DNA of 64,000 nucleotides from contig CABFPE010000309.1 of assembly GCA_900660155.1 (NCBI GenBank), positions 62,305 to 126,304 on the forward strand, given 5' to 3'. The position numbers were made by a program, and so were the translations under genes. Origin of the DNA: Hofstenia miamia. Taxonomy: Eukaryota > Xenacoelomorpha > Acoela > Hofsteniidae. Every line of letters starts with the position of its first letter. Position 1 is the stretch's first letter. The notes under the pieces were generated by a model. That model saw only the letters and a list, made by a program, of their open reading frames with translations. It searched no databases and was not told where the DNA came from. Of this stretch, positions 11,836-25,350 are shown one piece after another.

Positions 11836-12764
11836 TAGTAACTAGCACTCATATAGATTTATATATATATATATATTTGCCATATTAATATTTATTTTCT
11901 GTGTATTGAAACTGAATCTGACTTTTATGAAGCTAAATTTGGTGTTTTTGTGGGCAAACATTAAAAAATTGAAGTTTAGGTACAACTTCATTTAGTATTT
12001 TTTCTAGTTATTAAAAATAAATTTTCAATTTCATTTGTATTCAGCTGCCAATAACTATTACCACTAATTTTTATGTCCTTAGTAAAGTTTTTTTTCACTT
12101 TTCAGTATAAAATTGATATATTTTCAATTTTCAATATATTGTGTTGTTATGTAATTAAATCCATGGCTTTTAGAAGGAGAACACTTTTACTTCAATATTT
12201 TACAAATATTTTGCAATAGTGCCCTTTTCATACACATTGCACTAAATCACAATGCCTGTGCTGTATTAAGCTCCTTGCCCATTTTTGTAAATATAAATGT
12301 AGGTGTGATATTTGTAAGATCAATGAAAATTTAAATGAAGTTGACAAGGTCTACAATACACAGAAGGCATGCACTAGCTTTAAATTAGCAAGTTCCCTCA
12401 AGTATTAGAATACCTATCAATATTTAGGAATTTTGGGTAAGAAGGCATTATGCCAGGCTGAGTTGTGGTTCAACCATATTTGAAGATTACATGCAAACTA
12501 TCACAGAATTATCTTCAGATGAGGAAAACAACCTTTGTTGATGCTTGGCAAACATTTTCAAAATCTATTGTACTCATAAATATGATTATCAGGGATCTGA
12601 AACTGATTTGCTTTCTGGGTATGTCTCTCTCTCTCCTGTTTATTTGTGATTGAAGCATTTGTTCTAACAACAACATGTAGTGTTATTTAAACTACAAAAA
12701 GCCCTTAAGTTCTACAATAGGCAACAACACACTAAATGCTATATATTGAGGAAGGTCTACTAAG
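11836..12764. other. CpG-free AT-rich DNA, no gene seen
   Basis: A (TA)n run lies near 11860-11875; otherwise the sequence has no coding similarity that I recognise. A 62-residue frame at 12465-12653 has no recognisable domain and is treated as chance. Confidence 0.5.
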
Positions 12765-12886
12765 AATAAATCTTTCCACAATAAGTTGATACTATGGTTT
12801 TGGTATAAGTGCTGTCTTTCTAAAAATAAATCTTCCCACTAATAAGTGATATTATGGTTTGAGTGTATCAGCTGTTTTCTTTAGGA
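12765..12886. repeat. Two-copy tandem repeat, 60-bp period
   Basis: Two diverged units start with AATAAATCTTTCC (12765) and AATAAATCTTCCC (12825); both continue through AAT-AAGT-GAT-A-TATGGTTT. The function is unknown and it is probably a local duplication. Confidence 0.75.
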
Positions 12887-13419
12887 ATTTTAATTTATCA
12901 GAATGGAACTGATTCTTGACTTAGACATATTGATTAATTTCAATTATTTATAATTAATTATTGGTTTTGATTATTCTTTGGTGTGCTAAGTGGTCTATTT
13001 AGTGCTTGCTTGATAATATTTATTTTATTTACTTAGAAGAAAATAATGCTGTAAAGCTATTGACTATAATAAATAATTTATAGTGATTATGAGTTGATGG
13101 ATTTAGGAAATTTCAATAAAGATCATCAATTATTGAGTGAACAATTTAAAAACATACCTGAATATTTTAAAATTGAGACCCCTGATAGTATATATTAAGA
13201 TTAATTCATTGCTTTGAGGAGCAAAATGTATTCATATACAGTTAATGATAAAAGCAAAAATACTTTGAAGAGAATAACAAAAGTTAAAAATGAAAAATTC
13301 ACAATTGATTGTAGAGTCACTCAGGGAAATTTTTTGATAATTATCTTTTGATTGTATATTTGCAATAACATCATTTTGATGTAAAGACTTATTTTGGTTT
13401 TAGTTTATGAAAACAATTT

Positions 13420-13884
13420 AATGTCCCCTCAGGTGCTACATATTATTATTATTGCTCAAATTGAATTACAATGGAAATCTATGACATGATTATCATATGA
13501 TCTTTTGTTGTAAACAAAGACAGGTAATAATTTGAATTGTATAAATTGAGCAACAATGTAGAGAATAGTTAATAGATTTTGTCTAGCTTCNTATTATTGC
13601 TCAAATTGAATTACAAGGGAAATCTATGACATGATTATCATATGATCTTTTGTTGTAAACAAAGACAGGTAATAATTTGAATTGTATAAATTGAGCAACA
13701 ATGTAGAGAATGNAATGTCCCCTCAGGTGCTACATATTATTATTATTGCTCAAATTGAATTACAATGGAAATCTATGACATGATTATCATATGATCTTTT
13801 GTTGTAAACAAAGACAGGTAATAATTTGAATTGTATAAATTGAGCAACAATGTAGAGAATAGTTAATAGATTTTGTCTAGCTTC
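13420..13884. repeat. 171-bp palindromic unit present three times, separated by Ns
   Basis: The unit at 13420-13590 recurs at 13714-13884, apparently base for base. A partial copy with a one-base difference (ACAAGGG for ACAATGG) lies at 13592-13712 between single Ns at 13591 and 13713. Each unit has internal inverted ends (TTGCTCAAATTGAATT on the left and AATTGTATAAATTGAGCAA on the right), so it can fold as a hairpin. It looks like a small palindromic element that confused the assembly, not a true tandem array. Confidence 0.85.
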
Positions 13885-16800
13885 AACTACACTACCATTT
13901 ATCATATATTTTATTTACTTCTTTTTGTATATGCAAATAACTGAATAACTGTGTAAGTTAAGGCAACAAGTAGTACTGGCATGACATGTAGCATCTAGAG
14001 ATTCATCTAGCCCAAATTGTGAACCTTTTAGGTTATGCATGTGGCTATGTATAGGGAAATAATAAACCTGTCATTCTATTGCAACAAGTACATGCACCAA
14101 TAACTGATTACACTGTGATGATATTATTCTGTTGGTTAGCATGAATGCATGGTAATTACATGCTATTATTTAGTGAGATGAGAGATAACAATGCAAATGA
14201 GATGTTTATTGTTAGCAATCAGATAGATAATAAACTGTGAAACAATTAGGATAGCACCATTCACTCATGTTAAACACTTCTCCTTATGGATATCACTTTG
14301 GCTGGAAGCCATGGAAATTTGTCATCTTGGATGTTATCTAAAAAGTTTTAGTTACTTGGTTGAATTACTGATGTTTATTGTAATAAATTCTATCTGTTCA
14401 TTTACTGGAATCAGGGCTGTTATAATAAGGTCACTACTTCAACCTTCTGCTGTGACAATGAGTTCTATAGTGTAATTAGAGAGCCAGCCTGTGATTCTAC
14501 ATGATGATTATAAAATTTGCTTAGACATAAATAAAATTTTTCAAACAATTAAGTACTGTGAAATAAAAAGTGCAAAATAAGTTTAATTATTACAGGAAAA
14601 AACACCATTATCACCATTTGATGATAAAATGTATAACATAAATAATGTACAGAGTATTCCTTATGGATAGGGCCTTTACCCTATTGCCTTACTTAATATG
14701 AAATTCTGGAAATTGCAGTTCCTGAATTTTTTGCAGCAAGAAGCTGTAAAATCAGCAATTTCTAAGAACACACTTTTTCATCTTAAAATCAATATGAAAA
14801 TTTTCAAAAAATTAATAAAAAATGATAATTTTGAGGAGGCTCTTATATCAATCTGGACCCAACACTAATTAAAGCCTTTTTACAGTTTAAGAAACACTTC
14901 ATGCTGTTGTCAGAACAAAGGCTTTAATTTCAAATAAATATAGGTGAGAGTACTACACACAGAAAGCAATTCTGGTTCAGATCCCTGGGCTGGTATTTAT
15001 GAGTGTAATAGACTTTGAAAATTTTGAAAACCATAAATACAAGCTGTTTTCCTAATCTGAAGAAGCTGTAATCATTTGCTTGAAGTTCAATGACAATTCC
15101 AACTGGTCACAGTTCTTCTTAGCCAAAATTCCTAAAAATTAATAGTTATTTTTATTTGAAGGGATTAACAAATTGAAGATTATAAAAATTGTTTAGAAGC
15201 AAATAAAGTTGGTCTTCCCAACAATCAGAAATTGCAAAATCAATAACATAAAATTTGTTTAATTAACACAGGAAAAACAATTATTACTACTTCATGATAA
15301 AGGATATTACTTAAATAAATTAAAAAGTATTCCATAGGGATATACCCTTTCATATTATGTACATTGATATGGTAAATTCTGGAGATTAGGGCAGCTGCAT
15401 AGATGGAATTGATTGTCCATGAAATCAAAAAATATTAACAAATGCATGTTTTGAGTATGAAAAATTAATGAAAAAATAAGAAATTTAAGGTAACATGATA
15501 TAAAAATCAATACTATATATCACTACTGATTTCTATTTTTCTATTTTCAGTCAACTTTCTTCAAATTGTTTTTCTGGTTTTTGTACTTTTCAAATCATAT
15601 TAATTTCCTGTAATATTGTGAAATCCTTCACCATCAATAGTTTGTATTTAATTCCTGCTAAGCAGCAATGTGTGAGGTTTCCAGCAGTAATGTTAATCTA
15701 AATTGTCAATAAACAATTGTACAAGTATGCATGTTTATATTTGGCATATTCTTCCCTAATGCTTAACTGCAACTTTTTTTTTTTATTTTCACCTCATCAT
15801 CACTAAGGGTTGCTGACATAAACAGCATCTCACTGAAGTGGTGCAGATTTCAAGAAATATACCATTTTACTTTTGTTAACTGCTTTGTTGATATGTAATA
15901 AAATAAGGATTCTTTACTGTGTTTGTAGAAACACACAATTTATTAATCATCACACTAAAAAAGAAGAAACAATAAAAAATAACTAGTTTTATATTTAATT
16001 TAATATATGTGTAATCAATTAATCACTGTTGATCACCAGCACATCTCTCTTCTTCACACATCAGTGACATCAGTGGTTCTGATGGGGAGTGCTTCAATTT
16101 ATTCATAGCTGACATATAATTAATTAACATTAACATCCACTATAACATTTTTATTACTCACTCTTCAAACACAGCAAAAGTATGCTAGACAATAAAAGTT
16201 TGTTTGCATAAATTTTAATCAAAAGATAATTTTTTAGCCATCATTTTCTTAGTTCTTTGATTTTTCTTTTGATGTAATAAACACTTTAGGTATTGATTGG
16301 TGAAACACCACCACCACTGCAATAAAGAAAATTTACTAATCATAAACATAATGATAATTTGTTTTGAAACTATTATATACAAATAAGACCTTTCTCTGAT
16401 AAGAATTTAATGCTACTAAATTATTTTGACATGGTTAATTTCTCAATGATAATTTGGATATTTCAAAATTCCTTACAGGTCTACTGCTTAAATTTCTGTT
16501 AGAAAGGATTATCCTTACACTTGCATTCTGTAATAATGCTGATGTTCTTTGTGTAAATGTAAGTGATATATCAATGTTTGCAATTTGGTGGAGTTCATAT
16601 GTATATCTCAATTCCTCTATTACTCACTGGGTTAGCATATCAATGTCAAGTTTTGGTGCTATCATCATGTTGAATGCAAGGTTTAGCTAATATAATGGGA
16701 TGTCCATGCAGATAAGTTTGGATATGTTTTTTGGATCTGTAGTTTTAACTACATTTCTTGTGGACTTCCATATGTAAACATTTTGCATTATCATTTCCTT

Positions 16801-18399
16801 GTTCATTAGTGTTCAGAAAATTTTCATTTTATTACATTCAGTTACAACTATGTGTAAATGAACATTTTGTGATTTGGCTAATGTGAAGATATCTGATAAA
16901 TGTATTCAATTTTCTGCTATCTATAGAAAATAGATTATAAGTAATGTTTTGCATTTTATATTGACATTAGGTAGATTTTCCAGTGGTTACCATTTCAGTA
17001 TGAATAACTGCAAGTGCTTAATTCATATTGATCTCTGAAGCATGTATGAACTGTACTGCAAATTCCTGCTCATAGCTTTGGGATATATTAAAATTGTACT
17101 TACCAATTGTTTTTTATCCTTATCAATTATGAGTGGTGACATTGGAAGTATTTGTTTTTAAATTTTCAGATGTAAGTATAATGTTGTACAAGTATAATAC
17201 TATAATAATTTCACCTGCTTAAGAGAACAGTCAGTTTTCTTGTGTTCTCTGCAATGTGATTATTAGCAAATTGTTCTTCAGAATTATATCACTTGATGCA
17301 GTGGCTTCCTTTATTGAACAAAAAAAGAAAATGCCACTTTATCAGATGCTTAGCAATCTGTACAAAGAACTTGCTAGAGGCTCTCTTACATCTCTTACAT
17401 CTCTCAAATGCAATCTGTACAGTCTTCTCCAATAAATGTAGTTTGTACTGTAGAAACTTCTACTTCTCCTTCTCTAGACACCTATTCCTCTTGCATTCAT
17501 CACTCTCCTACACCATGGCAATATGTATCTCTTAAGGAAACTTCTTACTTGCCAAAACCAAAGTTGAAATCCAGCTAAATAAAATCTATTTAGTCTAATA
17601 AACACCTATAATCTACTCCAAAATCATAAGCTTGCAATTGACTCATATGCTGACCCCAACCAAAACAAACCCACTGAAAAAATCTTGTTGTATCACAAAA
17701 CTAACATCAACTCCAGCATAATAAATGCTGGTCTTATAAATGCCCTTAACTCCAATGACACTAGGCCTTTCAAATCAAAGTTTACATTTTGGTTACACAA
17801 TGCTCTTTCATCCACTCTATCCAGATTACACCAGTATAGAAGCCATTAAAATAGATTGTAAACAGAAATGGATAGTGATTCCTGAATATTTTTAAATTGA
17901 GTATTCTAAAAATTACTAACACCCTCAAAAACTTATTGCAATCAGACTCTCTTAAGAATTCTGGGAAACAATTGAAACCACTAAAATGATTTAGCCAGGA
18001 AAAATTTGTATAGCTACTACTGTAATGGCATTATCTGTATACTGATGAATAGAATCATGTCTTCTTTCAAATTTGTAGTGACTGTCAACAATAGAGTCAT
18101 TGCTTGACCTACACAATTACAATGGCAGAGCATACAAAAAATGTTTTCTTTTTGAAAGTTCAATTGTAACTATCCTGTTTTGTAATCTCATTTCCTCAAA
18201 AAGGTAGTTTGTGCATTTGAATTTCTGTTGGAAAGAACTAAATTCAGTTTGTTCTTGACTCTATCTCAAAAAAGTTTAACAGATTCATTTCATTTATCAC
18301 AATTAAATTTAGAATTGATATAATTTTTACAAATATGTAATTCTATTGAAAGTTTGAAGCTGATGTTGCACTGCTACATTAATAAACGGCACTGTAAAT
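13885..18399. other. CpG-free unassigned DNA with old repeats
   Basis: No gene or transposase is recognisable. Two segments about 670 bases apart (roughly 14580-14700 and 15255-15370) are diverged direct repeats sharing TTTAATTA-ACAGGAAAAA, a TGATAAA stretch and AGTATTCC. A 20-bp string, GACATAAACAGCATCTCACT, at 15815 also occurs at 8620 inside the minus-strand Gypsy fossil, so more retroelement debris may lie here. Short open frames at 16454-16690 and 17293-17535 show no known domain. Confidence 0.5.
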
Positions 18400-21300
18400 T
18401 GGCCACTAGCTGGATTGCTTTTTTGGAAATGGTATCAGTCTTTTTTCTACAGTGAAATTGGCAAACTACCAATCTTCATTTGTTTTGTTAGAATATGGGA
18501 TGCTCTCAGCAATGGTAATTCTTCACAATCTTGTGAAACTCAAGCTGCTAGATGCAACCTACTGATGCTACATGGTGACCCTGATGTGATACAGAACTGT
18601 TCTGATGTTCCCTTATTGTATTTGGTTTTGTTTTTCTACTGGGTGTGAGTCAGCTGAGATGGAATTCCCCTGGCAACAATCTATTTCACCATCCATTGAT
18701 GTACAGCTTCACCTCATATGTAATGCTACATTTTTCAATTCTGCAATCTGATGCTGTTACCAAACCCTGATTCTATTTTTACTTGTTCTTAGTGCCATAT
18801 TGGCGTAGTCTCATTGTTCTAGTATTTGGATTGATGTGCCCATGCCTTGCTACCATCTGTCAAGTTGTTTTTATTTCTCCTACACAGCTGGATGATTCTC
18901 CTACATTATTGGAATTGTTATTGGAACTTTTCCTCTTACTTTACTTTTACTAGTTTACTTATTCTTGTTTTCATGGAAATGGATTTGTCTATTTCTTGTA
19001 ATGGGATTCCCATTCCAGGTTTCCCCTGTGTCAGTGCTGGCAGCCTGGACACTGTCCCTTGCACTGCTGGACTTAGTTCTGCTGTTACTTTACCTACTCC
19101 TACCCCCACTAAACCCATTTCTGGTATATCTACGCCCTCCAAAGCTTTTCTGCAAGAGACCACCCCTCTGGCTACCATGTTGAACCCATTTCTTTTATAT
19201 ACACCACCATCACCTTCTTCTGAGTTGCTGATGCCCAAAGTTCACCAACTCAGAGAGGCCCTTGCTGAACAGATCTCTCAGTGCCATTCTTGCAAAGCCT
19301 GCTTTGACACACTGCAAGTCAAAATGAGACAACAAGCCACTGCTGCTTGGCAACATGAGAGGCATCTGCTTGATCTCAGCCTTAGAGATGCAAATTCAGG
19401 AATTAGCCCTGCATTCCCCACCAATCTTATCCAAGGAACCTGAATATGTAACTCATGCTCTGTTGGACAAGGCTCTCAACACTCTTTCCAAGAGATTCTC
19501 AATGATTATCTCACACACAATGTCTGCCCACCTTTCTCATGCTCAGTCAGCACCTACAACATCCCCAGCAATGCCACCATTAATTAACCCCATTACCTCT
19601 TTCACAAGTGGAGCACCTATATTCACTCAGTCTGCTCTTTCACAAGTCACAATGCTAACTACAGTAGCTATGCCAAGCTCTTGTACCCTGAGCACAACAG
19701 TTGCACCCTCAGCACCTGTCAATGTTACAGTTACTCCAACTGCTACGATTGTTCCAACCCCTCCTCTGAGTAACCCTATCAGGTCTATGACAACTTGTGG
19801 TCAACACTTTACCCAGTCTATTCTACCCACCAAAGCAAAGGGAAATAAATCACCTAACCTTTTCAATCAGCACTCAGTGTTGCCTAAATTTACTGGGAAA
19901 ATAGATGAAATTTCACAGTCATTCAACAAGTGCCTCTTTCTTTTCAAGCTTACAATGAAGCAATATAAGATGACACAAGATGTAGCTGCCACATAATTCC
20001 CCATGTACTTCAAGGCCTCATGTACAATCAGTACATGATGTTGGGCATAGAGGTCAAAACAAATTTTCAATTACTTGTCAGTCACTTCAAAGACCACTAC
20101 AAAGCACCTCACATTAAACATCAGTACAAGATGCTTTTGTGTGATCTTTCCTTTAAAAAGGGAGATGATGTCAGGACCTATATTACTCAGGTTGATAGAC
20201 TCTTTCACCTCAGCAAGTTAACCCCAGAGCAACACATGTTCAGACACCCTTTGCCTACAGAGAAAGGATTTGTTACCATCCACCACATGCTTGCTGGATG
20301 CCTCTGGAAACACTATCACACTGAAGGGTCAAGTAAAAGATCTGGAATTACAAATACACTGATAATGTTTCTTAGTAGACCTCATTGTGGTGGATACTTG
20401 CAATTGGCCTCTGAATATGACATCATTCTTGGAAACAATTTCCTAGAGAAGAATGCATGCTTTATTGACTATGGAAACAATACTATCTCAATCTGTGAAA
20501 TCAACCCTCAGGAGGAGCTTCCCACTATTTGCAACCAAGAAATCTCATTATCACTTACTGATAACACTGTAATAGAACCCTGGCATTGGCAATGAGTTGC
20601 TGTCACAACTAGTGTCCCTTAGAAGGGCAACATTATGATTTCAGGACAAAGAGCAAAAATGCCTTCACAGTCTACATCTCTCTTCAGAACTGTGTCAGGT
20701 TTCTCATGGCAAAACCTATGTCACAGTGCTCAACAGTTCAGCTTGCCTGGTGTGAATGGACCCCAATAAAATGTCTATTGTTGTGTCTGACTCAAAGCTG
20801 CTGCTTGTTCACCAGTTCTCACTGTGATTCACAATCTGCAGGAGCCCAGTGATCCAGTATGGATCCCCACAGTCAATGAGAAAACTAATGGACATCTGAG
20901 TCCCTAGGAACATGATGCCTTATCTGCTCTTCTGTGCCAGCACCATGATGTATTTAATTATGGTTCCACTAGTTTTGGTAAAGCTGTTGGGGAACAACAT
21001 GCAATCAAAACCAAGAGTGAATGCCCATTCAGTTGCCAGTTTGGCGAGTACCTGAGAATTTGAGATCAGAGTATGAGCAGATTCTTACTGATTTAATCAA
21101 GAGTGGGGACCATATGCAGCACCCACCATATTTATCTGCCAAGGTCAGAAGTACCACCTCTGTGTCAACTTTTACAGTTGAACAACATCGCTATCAAGGA
21201 TGTGTATCTGTTACCTTGCATCAAGGATCTTCTATATGATGCCAGCAAGTACAGTTTGTTCTTGTGCTTGGATCTTTGTAAAGCCTATTGGCAGATACCT

Positions 21301-24300
21301 ATGAAGCCTGCTGACATCCTGAAAACTGCTTTTACTACGCCTTACAGCCTTTTTGAGTGGAAATACATGGCCTTGTGGCTTTGTAATGCTCTGGCTACAT
21401 TTCAGCATTATGTCACATGTGTACTATGGGATGGGGCCAATGTTCTCAAACCTGGGATCAATGCATATATGGATGATATTCTTGTTGCTGGACACACATT
21501 CTCTGCTCACTTAGATAAACTGGGTCACACTCTCAAGATCCTGTATGACTCTGGACTCTGGGTCAATGGAAATAAATGTTCACATATTTTGCCTTCTTGG
21601 GTAGGGTGCCAAGGACCATCTCAATTGTATTCAGACTCTGTGTTCACACAAGGACGTCCAATGCTTGATGGGCTTTTTAAATTACTATGGCTCCTTCATC
21701 TCTGAACTAGCCAACCATATGAAACACATATCTAACCTACTCCACAAGAACACTGAATTCTGTTGGACTTGGGCTGAACAGGAAGAGCTGGATGCAGTAA
21801 AGCAGGAACTAAGATGGATCCCAAGTTTGAACACACCAGATTACACCAAGGAATGTATTGTCAACTGTGACATGAGCTTGATCACCATTTGCAGTGTGCT
21901 AAGTCAGATCATCAATGTTCAGGAAGACCCAGTCCAGTATTTTAGCTGGAAGCTTTGAAATGCCAAGCTCAATTATGGAGCAATGAAGTCTGAAATGTTA
22001 GCACTCATCGAGAGTCTGAAAAAGTTTTGATTCTTCATCTGACACCAGCAATTTGTTGTTCATACCAATAACTCTGCACTAGCATGGCTCAAAAAATTCT
22101 CAGGCAACAAGTTGAATATTGTTGCCTGATAGTTGGAATATCTCAATGATTTCAACTTTACTATCACCCATCATCCAGAGAGATTACATCTCAATGCTGA
22201 TTATTTTACTGCTCTGCCAAGTTATGAAAGAGACCTGTGAAAGCTGCCTGGTGAAAAAACCCCTTTTGAATTTATCCCAGCATGTGAGTATGAGCTCCTG
22301 CCTGACATTATTGCTGATCAGAACAGAAAAGCAATTCTCCCCATTATGGTGAAAGAGGAGATTTCAGAGAAAGAAATTGTAACCCATCAGTTACATGATA
22401 AAGTTTTATCCAAACTTATCTATAAAGTAAAGAACCCTAATCACACTATAAGCAATGTTGCCAAAAGATACTTCCAATGTTATCACTGGAAAATCACTGA
22501 GGCTGGCCTCCTTTATGTGCATAGTCAGAATAGTCAATTGGCAAGTCCAGAATACTTCAAACAGGATCTTGTCTTGAACATTCATGAACGTGGTCACCTT
22601 GGAATTATCCAAACTTAGTTCACCTTTAATGCTCACTATGTCACTATCAGTATTAGAGCTACTGTACAAGATGTCATCAATAAGTGTGAAGCATGCCTGC
22701 TTCAAGGAGCCAGACACTTTCTGGAGCAGAGAGCCAAGCTCCATAGTTGGGTTGCCCAAAGAACAAACAAAGTTGTCCACATGGACATAGACAAATTGTT
22801 GACAGACAAAGAGGGATTTCAGTATCTGTAGTTCTTGATAGACTATTTTATTAAATACATGAAACTTATTCCTCTCAACAACACCACTGCCAAAGCTATC
22901 AGAGAAAAGATTGTCATAGAGTGGATTTTCAAGCTCAGACCTATGGAACATTTGGTCTCTGACCACAGTCCTCCATTTGAGAACAACCTGATGTCAATGC
23001 TTATGAAGGAATTAGAGATTGTACACAATTTTCCACTGCATACCATCCACAGTCAAATGGCGTCGTCAAATGGTTAAACCACACTATCATTAAGTTGATT
23101 AGAGTCGCATTAGCCTTTGCTGTTGGTAGAAATTGGAGACTTGTCATCAAGGCAGTTGGAATTCTTTTATAACACTGCTGTTCACTCTACCACCAAAGTG
23201 AGCCCCCTTAAAGCCATGTTTGGCCACAAAGTGAGCACACTGCTATCTATCATGTTTCCTGATTACAACAAGCCTACCTTGGAGAACTTTGTGAACCAGA
23301 TGCTACAGGAATTCCAAGAAGTACACCTTTCTATCTGTCAGAAAACCAACAAGTCTGTCATTTGCCAGAAACAGAACTTTGATAAGAAACTGTATGGTGA
23401 ACCACATAAGCAGGGAGATGCTGTATTTGCTTATTTTCCTTGTCAAGTTACTGATGCTAATCAAGTGCAAAAACTTGCCACAAATTGGCAAGGATCTTTC
23501 ACTATAACAAAGGTGTTAGATCACAACAAGTATTTAGTAAATAATGGTAAAGTTACCCATTTTCAACAACTTAGGCAAAAAATTAAGGATATACATAATG
23601 CAGTCATTGACAATATTAATGAGTTTTCTCTCATTGATGATGGTTCAAATGAGATTGAGAATTATGATAACCTCACTGAATGTGAGGAAGACGACCTTAC
23701 ACAGATCAAGTATGATAGTAACCTTGGTAGTAGTAGCAACACTATAGCTACTAGTATTTTGCTTAAATGAAAAGCTAGAGATCAGAGATATTTAGATCAC
23801 TTAAATACCCACGATTGGGACCTTAATCTTACATCTTTGTTTAGCAACCATGAAAAGAACAGAGAATCAACTGCCTGCAAGACACCATGTGTGAGGATGA
23901 ATCAACCCATGAGATGAGACAAATCAATCAACAACACCTAGATGAGTAGATGAAAGCACATCATGAAAGCAAGAGTTCCTGCAGATGACACCCATACCAG
24001 CAGCAGCTGCCACTATGAAAAGAGATAACTATCTCCCTCAGGAGTGGATTTCCTGCAACTACACTCAGAGACAACTCTCTGAGTGGGAGTGGACCTCAGA
24101 TGACTATGCATGTAGACAACTCTCTGTGCATGACTCTGAGGAGCATAGAGTGCCTTTTGCCCAATCGTCTAACATAAACCCATCCCATGTTGACTAGAAA
24201 GCCCTCCTAGCCCTGGTCCTTCCTCTCATGATTTAGCTAGTGTGAGATACTGAAAAGCAGAGGAATGTAAAGCAAAGACATCTAAGGTTGTTGACAAAAT

Positions 24301-25350
24301 TCTGCATCCATACTTTATAGCTACTCAGAAAGCTGTTTGTTTAGTTTGAGACAATCTGTGAGAGGAAACCAACAATAAGTTACAATGAGTGGTCAACACC
24401 AAGGATTTAACTTGTTCTGTTGACATAATCCCATTTATCATTGATGCAGAGCAAAGGCCCAAGATCAATGCTATTATCTGTTATGACTCCAAAATATTAG
24501 CTGGCATGGCACAACCCTACTGGTGAAGTACTGTCCACACCATGTTTGATGAGGACTTCAACCTGCCTCACTTGTGCCAGCTTCTCAGCAACAAGGGAAA
24601 GATCAAGAAATTTGAGTGTGTCAACATTGACTTTGACAACTTGATAATTGTCTAATTCTTCCATCACAATGAGGTAATGCAACCTAAAATAATAGAAAAG
24701 ATTAAAATTGCCTATCAACTTGCTAAGGTGGAGAAGATACATTTAGTTATGTTCTTAAAGAAAGAATACCAAGATAATATCCTGGATGAATTTGAGAGTC
24801 TACATTTTCATATGGAAAACTTTACAGTCTTGTATAGCAGCTACTACCAGCCCACAAGTATGTACAATACTCACATAATCTTGGCCACTAAGATCATTTA
24901 TACAGATTTGCTCTTATGTAAGAAGATTCCAATGCAATAGGGGTGTAATGTTTCCCCATCTATTTTTGACATCCACTTTTCTCTCTCTTTTGATCTTACA
25001 GTTCATTCTGAAGTTGTATCTGAGGAGGCGTGTAGCTGGGTCATCCTAAATGGTAATCTACTGGTGCTCAGTTCACAGTCTGAAGGCTGTGAATCTGTGC
25101 TGATATTTTCTACTGCTTTGCCCTTGAATCAGCTCACAGTTACTTGTATCAGCACTTGACCAGCTGTGGTTCCGGATGAGATGACGTCAGCCTTGAATCG
25201 CTTTTGTATCTCCATGGTTCTTCCACCAATTACACCTTCCTCTGGATCTCCACGTGTCTCACCGCCCTTGAGTCAGCAAAGTGGACTGTGGGAAGGAAAG
25301 TTGTTTAAACTATTAAAAATAATGAATAATAAATTTAATGAACAGTATCT
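18400..25350 (+). mobile_element. Ty3/Gypsy LTR retrotransposon fossil (plus strand)
   Basis: Parts in element order are: gag-like region (about 18850-20300, rich in Pro, Thr and Ser), aspartic protease remnant (about 20390-20500), reverse transcriptase with a YMDD box (about 21020-21700), RNase H (about 21700-22200), integrase (about 22350-23250), and a downstream acidic tail (about 23400-23760). The pol order RT-RNase H-integrase is that of Ty3/Gypsy. Noncoding sequence starting TGTAATGTTTCC near 24950 and running to about 25350 may be the 3' LTR, but no matching 5' copy was recognised, so the limits are approximate. The element is broken, with perhaps a dozen breaks, and is CpG-poor like the block before it, though less so. 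It looks younger than the minus-strand Gypsy fossil because long frames survive. Confidence 0.85.

Larger units (their letters stand above)
6182..18386. other. CpG-void block, about 12 kb
   Basis: Reading line by line I find only two CG dinucleotides (near 7315 and 8109) between the CG at 6180 and the next near 18387. The sequence on both sides (1-6180 and after about 25170) has CG regularly. TG and CA are common inside the block. It holds a Ty3/Gypsy fossil, a mariner remnant and unassigned repeats. Counts are by eye and could be off by a few, but the contrast is plain. Confidence 0.85.

Noticed and set aside
22406-22966. 186-codon minus-strand frame
   Set aside because: Antisense shadow of the integrase region of the plus-strand Gypsy fossil.
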